Below are positions 58,437-64,000 of a stretch of DNA of 64,000 nt, piece by piece. Position 1 is the stretch's first letter; the number at the start of each line of letters is the position of its first letter. Location of the stretch: NCBI GenBank assembly GCA_020847435.1, contig JADLBX010000035.1, positions 17,995-81,994 of the forward strand, written 5' to 3'. A model generated the notes under the pieces. The model saw only the letters and a program-made list of their open reading frames with translations. It made no database searches and was not told the DNA's origin. Source of the stretch: Anaerolineales bacterium (GTDB lineage Bacteria > Chloroflexota > Anaerolineae > Anaerolineales > Villigracilaceae). A program made the position numbers and the translations under genes.

Positions 58437-59804
58437 TTACTCCCTCCTCCCCTTCGTCACAATCCGTATCGGCGTTCCCAAGAAACCATACTCTTCACGG
58501 ATTTGATTCTCCAAGTACCTCAAATATGTGAAGTGCATCAACTTGGGATCGTTGACGTAGATCATAAACGTCGGTGGGTCGGAGCGGACTTGCGTGCCGT
58601 AGAACATTTTGAGTTGCCGCCCCGCGTGAGAGGGATGCGCGTGCGCGTCTTGCGCTTTGTGAATCACTGCGTTGATCTTCGATGTCGTCAATCTCGCAAG
58701 CCGTTCTTCTTGCACACGCAACGCCATCGGCAAGACTTGCTCCACGCGTTGACCCGTCTTCGCCGAGATGAACAACAGCGGGACGTAATCCATGAAGTTC
58801 AGGTCGGAGCGAATCTTGCGCGTGTACTCGTCCATCGTGTACGCGTCTTTTTCCACCGCGTCCCATTTGTTGACGATCACCACGCACGACTTCCATTGCT
58901 CGAGAATAAAACCAGCGATGTGCGCGTCCTGCGACGTGATGCCTGTCGTCGCGTCGATCATCAACAGCGCCACGTCCGCGCGCTCGATGGCTTTGAACGA
59001 ACGCAACACGCTGAACTGCTCCACGCCTGGCTCGATCTTTCCGCGCCGACGGATGCCCGCCGTGTCGATCAACGTCACTTCCAAATCGTTCACTTGGATC
59101 TTCGTGTCGGTCGCGTCGCGCGTCGTGCCGGGGATCGGACTCACAATGGCGCGTTCCTCGCCGACCAACTTGTTCAACAAACTGGATTTCCCCGCGTTCG
59201 GCTTGCCGACGATGGCGATCTTGACGCTCTCGTCCTCTTCGCCCGCTTCTTCCTCAGGGAAAGCTGACACTAACACATCGAGCAGATCGCCCGTGTCGCT
59301 TCCATGCACGGCAGAGACCGGGTGAGGGTCGCCCAGCCCCAACTCGTAGAATTGACCCGCCGCGTCCCGCGTCTCGCGCGACTCGCACTTGTTCACCACA
59401 ACGAGGATCGGCGGGAAGAATGAACCATCCGCTAATTTTTTTTGTGAGCGGCGGAGGATGTTCGCCACTTCGAGATCGGGCGCGGTGACGCCAGTTTGCC
59501 CGTCCGTTACGAATAAGACCACATCCGCTTCGTTGATCGCCACCTGAGCCTGCGACTTAATCTCACCGATAAAATCCGCCGAGCCAATGGAGAGCGGAGT
59601 TTTGCCGCCGTGAGTCGGGTCAATGCCGCCAGTGTCAACGACGTGAAAGCCGCGCCCGTTCCATTCGGCTTCGCCAAAGAGACGGTCGCGCGTGGTGCCG
59701 GGCGTATCGTCCACGATCGCCATGCGTTCACCGACGAGGCGGTTGAATAAAGTTGATTTACCGACGTTGGGTCTGCCAACGAGCGCTACGATGGGTTTGG
59801 GCAT
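58437..59804 (-). CDS. der: Ribosome-associated GTPase Der (EngA)
   Basis: A protein of 455 aa with two GTPase domains and a C-terminal KH-like domain. G1 motifs are VALVGRPNVGKSTLFNRLVG and IAIVGKPNAGKSSLLNKLVG; G3 is DTGG and DTAG; G4 is VVNKCES and VNKWDAV. It helps assemble the 50S ribosomal subunit. It lies 86 nt after the ybbR gene; the gap holds word-like repeats (GATTTTCGATTAAAGATTTA, ACTGTTCACTGTTCGCTGAT). Confidence 0.95.
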   Translation of the reverse strand: MPKPIVALVGRPNVGKSTLFNRLVGERMAIVDDTPGTTRDRLFGEAEWNGRGFHVVDTGGIDPTHGGKTPLSIGSADFIGEIKSQAQVAINEADVVLFVTDGQTGVTAPDLEVANILRRSQKKLADGSFFPPILVVVNKCESRETRDAAGQFYELGLGDPHPVSAVHGSDTGDLLDVLVSAFPEEEAGEEDESVKIAIVGKPNAGKSSLLNKLVGEERAIVSPIPGTTRDATDTKIQVNDLEVTLIDTAGIRRRGKIEPGVEQFSVLRSFKAIERADVALLMIDATTGITSQDAHIAGFILEQWKSCVVIVNKWDAVEKDAYTMDEYTRKIRSDLNFMDYVPLLFISAKTGQRVEQVLPMALRVQEERLARLTTSKINAVIHKAQDAHAHPSHAGRQLKMFYGTQVRSDPPTFMIYVNDPKLMHFTYLRYLENQIREEYGFLGTPIRIVTKGRRE

Positions 59805-59890
59805 TTACAATTTCCGATTTTCGATTAAAGATTTACGATTTACTCTGGTAACTGTTCACTGTTCGCTGATTACTGCTCACCAAACACCGG

Positions 59891-61126
59891 CTACGGTTTT
59901 GGCGTTGGTGTGCCTGATGGAGCTAAGGTTATTTCAATCGTGCCGGGCAGAATAGACTCAACCACAATATTTTCAACCAAGACCTCAACCGTCGGCGTTA
60001 ATTGGTAGGTGCCTGCTCCAAGATCGGTTACGCTGACCTTGACGATAATATCCTGAGGCGTCAGCGCGTCAAGCAAGGGCAAAGGACCCGAGACGATCAC
60101 ATCCACCGTTTGCGGCGCGACGATCGCGGTTAAACCTTCGGGCAACCCGGTCACGTTGATGGGTTGATTCGAAAGGGTGATACTGGTTTGAATCGGCGAG
60201 ATACCCACTTGCACCTCAACCGTCTGCGCGCCGACAATGGTGATATTCGGCGGAAGATTCAACGCCAGCCGCGTCGAGATATCTTCTTTCTCATCCTGCA
60301 AGTCGAGCGGTTGCGTTTCGACCACTCCGGGCAGTGCATTGACCAAGGCAGGATCGGAAGCGAAAACAGTGATCACCGGCGGAAAGACGGAAATGTTTTC
60401 AAGCCGATACCCCGCCGCCACTTGTCCACTGACCACTACTTTCACGGCAACGTCGCGGAAGCCGCCTTGCTGGCTCACGGGAATCACTAGATGAATCGAA
60501 TCGGGGTTCACCGTCAGCCCGTTCACCAGCGCATTCTGGGCGTCGAGGATCTGCACCGATATGGCTTGATCAATGTTCTCGCGTGCACCCGAAAAATTGA
60601 CCAGCAGACGCGCGCGCTCCGCCCGGTTGACGATCGATTCAGGACCGGACACAATCACCGACGTCGCGTCCAGAATCGGGTCGCCCGCTTGATAGCCGAC
60701 GGCGGGTTCCCCTCGAAGCGAAAGGTCGAGTGGGAGCGTACGATTGGCGAGTCGTTCCAAGGTCAGCGAGACAGACGCGGGGTTGGAAAGAACGATCTGC
60801 GTCGGGCGGACGGAAATCTGAATCTGGATCGGTTGGACATGCTCGCCGGCGCTGAGGTTCGAAAGATCCAAAACGGCGCGCACGGGGTTTTCTTGCGCGG
60901 TCAATTGCTCCCACACCGAACGCGGCGCGCGCAATGTGACTTCGATCATGGATGGAATCTCGCTCGTGATGATGAGCGATGGATCTTGCCCGACGATTTC
61001 AAGCGGCGCCACCAGCGGCGGGCGGACTTCGTTCGGGTCGGCGGCGGTGACGGCGGAAATCCACACGGCGATCGCGAGGATAAGGGCAAGCAGGACGGTG
61101 CGGAGGTTTTGTGCAAGCCAGCGCAT
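59891..61126 (-). CDS. cdaR: YbbR/CdaR family regulator of diadenylate cyclase
   Basis: A membrane-anchored extracytoplasmic protein of 411 aa. It has one N-terminal helix (TVLLALILAIAVWISAVTA) followed by about four YbbR repeats (for example LDLSLRGEPAVGYQAGDPIL and VVVSGQVAAGYRLENISVFP) and a Pro/Thr tail. In Firmicutes CdaR binds and controls CdaA. Here the gene starts 1 nt after the cdaA stop, supporting the same partnership. Confidence 0.9.
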   Translation of the reverse strand: MRWLAQNLRTVLLALILAIAVWISAVTAADPNEVRPPLVAPLEIVGQDPSLIITSEIPSMIEVTLRAPRSVWEQLTAQENPVRAVLDLSNLSAGEHVQPIQIQISVRPTQIVLSNPASVSLTLERLANRTLPLDLSLRGEPAVGYQAGDPILDATSVIVSGPESIVNRAERARLLVNFSGARENIDQAISVQILDAQNALVNGLTVNPDSIHLVIPVSQQGGFRDVAVKVVVSGQVAAGYRLENISVFPPVITVFASDPALVNALPGVVETQPLDLQDEKEDISTRLALNLPPNITIVGAQTVEVQVGISPIQTSITLSNQPINVTGLPEGLTAIVAPQTVDVIVSGPLPLLDALTPQDIIVKVSVTDLGAGTYQLTPTVEVLVENIVVESILPGTIEITLAPSGTPTPKP

Positions 61127-61127
61127 G

Positions 61128-61982
61128 TTATTTCTCTCTGCGGAAGAACCGCTGGAACCAAACCCTGCGCGGCGTGGAGGCGTCGGTTTGATAGAACGCG
61201 ATCAGGATGTTTTCGAGCCGCTCCGGGTCAATGCGGCGGATCATGCGTCCCGCGTGCGAGATCGAGATGGAGCCGCTCTGTTCAGACACGACAACCGAGA
61301 CCGCGTCGCTGACTTCCGACGAACCCAGCGCGGCACGGTGGCGCAAACCCATCTGGCGTTCCGGGTTGCGGGTGAGGATGCCGCTTGCCGAAAGAGGCAT
61401 GACGCACGCCGCCGCGACGATCCGCCCGTCGGCGACGATGACCGCGCCGTCGTGCAAGGGTGTGTCGGGATAGAAAATCTGCAAGAGCAATTCGGGCGTC
61501 ACTTGCGCATGAAGTTGAACGCCGGTCTCGATGTATTGTTCGAGGTTATCGTTGCGCTGCATGACGATCAGCGCGCCGTGTTGCCGCGCCGAGAGGCGGC
61601 GTGCGGCTTCCACCACCGCGTGGATCACTGTGAGGATTTTGCTTTGGGGCGCGGCGCTGGGACTGGTGACAAACGTTCCTGCGCGTCCCAAGCGTTCAAG
61701 CGCCCGGCGGATCTCCGGAGCAAAGATAACCGGAATGGCGAGCAAGAGCGCGGGCAGGGTGTTTTGCACAAGCCATGAGAATGCCGGTAACTCAAAGAGG
61801 GAGGTCAACAAAATGAGCGCGACGACGAGGAAGATCGCGCCGCGCAGCAGGACCATCGCTTGCGTGTCGCGCAGGGTGTAGAGCAACGCGAAGAAAATCA
61901 GCGCGACGAGCAGAATATCCAGGACGCTCAGCCAGTTGAGGCGCTGAAAGATGAAGAAAACGTTATCGAGGAAGTTCGCCAT
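61128..61982 (-). CDS. cdaA: Diadenylate cyclase CdaA (DisA_N domain)
   Basis: A membrane enzyme of 284 aa that makes cyclic di-AMP from two ATP. It has three membrane helices (VLDILLVALIFFALLYTLR, LLRGAIFLVVALILLTSL, PALLLAIPVIFAPE) and then the DisA_N domain with DGAVIVADG and LGLRHRAALGSSEVSDAVSV (RHR). It usually controls potassium and wall homeostasis; cdaR follows, and no glmM is present. The ATG lies 7 nt after a TACACT box on the minus strand. Confidence 0.95.
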   Translation of the reverse strand: MANFLDNVFFIFQRLNWLSVLDILLVALIFFALLYTLRDTQAMVLLRGAIFLVVALILLTSLFELPAFSWLVQNTLPALLLAIPVIFAPEIRRALERLGRAGTFVTSPSAAPQSKILTVIHAVVEAARRLSARQHGALIVMQRNDNLEQYIETGVQLHAQVTPELLLQIFYPDTPLHDGAVIVADGRIVAAACVMPLSASGILTRNPERQMGLRHRAALGSSEVSDAVSVVVSEQSGSISISHAGRMIRRIDPERLENILIAFYQTDASTPRRVWFQRFFRREK

Positions 61983-61989
61983 CGGGCAA

Positions 61990-61995
61990 AGTGTA
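61990..61995 (-). promoter_or_regulatory. -10 box (TACACT) of cdaA-cdaR
   Basis: TACACT on the minus strand, 7 nt, then ATG at 61982; no ribosome site. Predicted leaderless. Confidence 0.4.
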
Positions 61996-62194
61996 ATTGG
62001 TAATTAGGGATTGGTAAATGGGTTTGGGAAAATCCACAGGATTTTCTCAAGGTCTGGAAAGCGACCACGCGCATTACGCAGGGAAGCGATGATCTCGAAT
62101 TTTTGAGACTGATCCGTTTCTGCCCCCATAACTACTGATTGTCAATTGTAGGTCTCCCATTTCTGACGGGATGAGTTTAACCCCACAAATTCTT

Positions 62195-62285
62195 AGCCAC
62201 GGATTTCACCGATTTTCACCGATTTTTTAGAAATTAATCCGCGCGAATTCGTGCAATCCGTGGCAACGGTTTTTGAATTTCCCGT
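62195..62285. repeat. Dispersed CACGGATTT/CCGATTTTTT repeat (second copy)
   Basis: The cdaA-coaE gap (61983-62308) contains no gene. This stretch resembles 4985-5085. The rest is word-like AT-rich text. Confidence 0.5.
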
Positions 62286-62308
62286 TAAGCACGGTAGAAC
62301 CTCAATTA

Positions 62309-63442
62309 TTAGATCGGTCGCAAGACGCGATCGGCGCGGAGTTGCTTGAAGAACAGCGCCCCGCCGCGCGGCATGGATTCGTTGGCGGCTTCCATCCACG
62401 CTTGCGAGCCAAGCGATTCGGGCGTGCGGCGCGTGTAACCGAGATTCTTCCAGATCGCGTCGAAGCCGACCAAGTCCATCGGCGGGAAGACGAGCGAGGC
62501 TTCACATTGCAGATCGCCCGAGGCTTCCTCCACCTCGTTCAACAACAACGGCAGGGCTTTATCGGTCGCCGCGCGCGGGTCAATGAAGAGATCGTCGGTG
62601 CGTGCGACGAGGTTTTCCACCTGCCAACCAGCGACGCCGACGATATCGCTTCCGCTGAATAACATGAGATAGGCTTTTTCGCCAAAGGCTTCCATTACAT
62701 CGTCGGCTTTCATCGCCCGCTTGCCTTTGCTCAAGCGGGTGATGAATTCAGCGAGTTTTTGCGCGTCGCGCGGGCGGCCGCGGTGGAGCACGAACTCGCC
62801 GGGCTGGGACGCGGTGGGGACAAGCGGACCCGTTTCCGGCTTGGTCGCGAAGCGTTTCCATTCGGCGGTCACTTGCTTCCACAGGTCGTCGTACGAACCG
62901 GTGTTTTTGATGACGACCGTCGCCGCGGCAAGTTTGTCTTTTTGCGGAGGCTGGGCATGGATGCGCTGCAACGCCTGCTCGCGGGTGAGGTTGCGCTTCC
63001 GCATCAGCCGTTCAACCTGAATCTCCTGCGGCGCGTCGGTAACCCAGATCATGTCGCATTGCTCGCGCATGTTCGACTCGATTAATTTGATCGCTTCGAC
63101 CGCGATCACGGCTTGGTTCGCCCGGCGGATGAGCAAATCCACCGCTTGCAAAACATACGGGTGGATGATCTCTTCAAGCCGCGCAAGGGCTTCGGGATCG
63201 GAAAACACAAGTTTGCCGAGTTTCCCGCGATCAATCTGCCCGTCTTTATCGAGCAGGAATGTGCCGAACAGATCGAGCACGCGTTGATAGCCCGGCGCGT
63301 CCTTGGCAATGACGCGATGCGCGAGCGCGTCGGCGTCAATGGTGTACGCGCCAAGATGTTCCAACATGCGGCGCACCACACTTTTGCCGGTGGCGATGTT
63401 GCCGGTTAGACCGATGATCGTTTTGCCCTGTCGTTTAGTCAC
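62309..63442 (-). CDS. coaE: Dephospho-CoA kinase fused to a C-terminal GNAT-like domain
   Basis: A protein of 377 aa. Residues 1-200 are dephospho-CoA kinase, the last step of CoA synthesis: P-loop (IIGLTGNIATGKSVVRRMLE), TIDADALAHRVIA, and the lid/Arg region ERLMRKRNLTREQALQRIHA. About 180 further residues follow (HRGRPRDAQKLAEFITRLSK, SGSDIVGVAGWQVENLVART, WKNLGYTRRTPESLGSQAWM) and look like a GNAT fold, though without a clear acetyl-CoA loop. Ordinary CoaE is about 200 aa, so this is a fusion. The GTG start at 63442 is chosen because GGAGGAG lies 5 nt upstream. Confidence 0.85.
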   Translation of the reverse strand: MTKRQGKTIIGLTGNIATGKSVVRRMLEHLGAYTIDADALAHRVIAKDAPGYQRVLDLFGTFLLDKDGQIDRGKLGKLVFSDPEALARLEEIIHPYVLQAVDLLIRRANQAVIAVEAIKLIESNMREQCDMIWVTDAPQEIQVERLMRKRNLTREQALQRIHAQPPQKDKLAAATVVIKNTGSYDDLWKQVTAEWKRFATKPETGPLVPTASQPGEFVLHRGRPRDAQKLAEFITRLSKGKRAMKADDVMEAFGEKAYLMLFSGSDIVGVAGWQVENLVARTDDLFIDPRAATDKALPLLLNEVEEASGDLQCEASLVFPPMDLVGFDAIWKNLGYTRRTPESLGSQAWMEAANESMPRGGALFFKQLRADRVLRPI

Positions 63443-63628
63443 GAAAACTCCTCCAATCACACGTGCAACGCTATTTTAATGTTTTTTAGGAAATTAGCCA
63501 GAGAAAAACCTCTCATTTTCAAAATTGTCAACTCGTGCGCCGAATGCGGCGCGATATTTGACCGAGGAACAGGCACACTGGCGCTTTCGCGTGCATTGAA
63601 ATTCACCTGGCGGCATACGCTCCTGCCG

Positions 63629-63657
63629 TTGACGGTCGCCTCCCTTGCGTGTATGAT
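63629..63657 (+). promoter_or_regulatory. Promoter TTGACG-17-TATGAT of rnpB
   Basis: TTGACG at 63629-63634 and TATGAT at 63652-63657 with a 17-nt spacer. The predicted +1 is near 63664. Confidence 0.65.
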
Positions 63658-63663
63658 GACCTT

Positions 63664-64000
63664 GCCTCAGGTTGGTTGGGCGATCGCGGTGGCGCGTTGA
63701 CGCCATCGAGGAAAGTCCGCACTCCATAGAGCACGGCGTCGGATAGTCCCCGGGGCGGGGAAGCCTCCCTTGTGGAGCGAACCTGCCGGAAAAGGGCCAC
63801 AGAAACAAACAGCCGACCCTCACCCTGTGTCCCTCTCCCTTTCAGGGAGAGGGGATGGGGTGATGGTGGTGATGGTGAAAAGGTGGTGTAAGAGACCACC
63901 GGCGTTTGCAGTAATGCAGATCGTCAGGTAACCCCCGCCGGGAGCAAGGCCAAGCAGGGACGAAGCCATCTGCGGATGGCGGGAGACGGCTCGTCTTCAT
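63664..64000 (+). ncRNA. rnpB: RNase P RNA (bacterial type A), 3' end outside the window
   Basis: The catalytic RNA of RNase P, which trims tRNA 5' leaders. Conserved elements are GAGGAAAGTCCGCACTCC (P4 5' strand, 63708-63725), CCACAGAAACAAACAGCCGA, GGTGGTGTAAGAGACCACC (P12-like hairpin) and GGGAGCAAGGCCAAGCAGGG. The 3' strand of P4 and the end of the RNA lie beyond 64000. Between GCCGA and GAAAAGGTGG, where many RNAs have the variable P13/P14 arms, sits a CCCTCTCCCT-TTC-AGGGAGAGGG palindrome (63831-63853) of the kind found inside kynU. Confidence 0.93.
63816..63860. repeat. Palindromic CCCTCACCC/CCCTCTCCCT repeat inside rnpB
   Basis: Arms at 63831-63840 and 63844-63853, with CCCTCACCC before and GGGGTGA after. 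Nearly the same word lies at 55024-55062 in kynU. Confidence 0.8.

Overview
The window looks like chromosomal DNA from an aerobic or facultative member of the Chloroflexota, probably class Anaerolineae. This is inferred from gene content and style, not from a database search. Supporting signs are an alternative complex III (ACIII) operon with a split ActB, the CdaA/CdaR pair, RNase Y, a Zn-ribbon threonine synthase, sensor proteins built of GAF repeats, PxKF surface proteins, and many word-like intergenic repeats. GC content is high by eye except at about 36.1-38.6 kb. There is no rRNA, phage, transposase or CRISPR array.

Layout. 0-3.3 kb: start of a DUF6883-like gene and two tandem LysM/M23-like lipoproteins. 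3.3-4.9 kb: OsmC and a TlpA-like redoxin, divergent from a lone cyclic-nucleotide-binding domain. 5.1-7.1 kb: three LiaF/DUF5668-type membrane genes. 7.3-11.7 kb: AlkZ-related protein, alkaline-phosphatase-fold enzyme, an MreB-like protein with altered ATPase motifs, and an ATP-grasp ligase. 12-20 kb: DUF2231 protein, two monoheme cytochromes, tRNA-Ser(GGA) and the ACIII operon actA-B1-B2-C-D-E. 20.2-23.1 kb: a small membrane protein, a candidate structured RNA, recX and rny. 23.4-32.5 kb: the most unusual locus (below). 32.5-44.7 kb: housekeeping and accessory genes on the minus strand (MBL-fold, MFS, esterase, tag, TfoX_C, GNAT, M24 peptidase, SDR, lon, folC), with one AT-richer membrane glycosyltransferase gene on the plus strand. 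44.7-49.1 kb: a 1338-aa secreted beta-helix/PxKF protein behind a long leader containing a terminator. 49.2-58.3 kb: RluA-type synthase, P-loop kinase, SpoU methyltransferase, two META lipoproteins, SIMPL protein, dual-specificity-type phosphatase, kynureninase, GMC oxidoreductase and VapBC. 58.4-64 kb: der, cdaR, cdaA, a coaE fusion and the 5' part of RNase P RNA.

The candidate new system is at 23.4-32.5 kb, all on the plus strand. It runs: orphan ABC_sub_bind lipoprotein, dCACHE-HAMP-GAF sensor with no kinase domain, soluble histidine kinase with three degenerate GAF repeats, a threonine-synthase-like PLP enzyme fused to a complete receiver domain, two single-domain receivers, and a stand-alone threonine synthase. 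This suggests a phosphorelay whose output is a PLP enzyme rather than a transcription factor.

Two window-wide themes also stand out. At least ten genes have a TANNNT box only 4-10 nt before the start codon, with little or no room for a Shine-Dalgarno site, which suggests frequent leaderless transcription. Palindromic or AG-rich repeat words occur not only between genes but in frame inside four protein genes and inside the RNase P RNA gene, much like Rickettsia palindromic elements.
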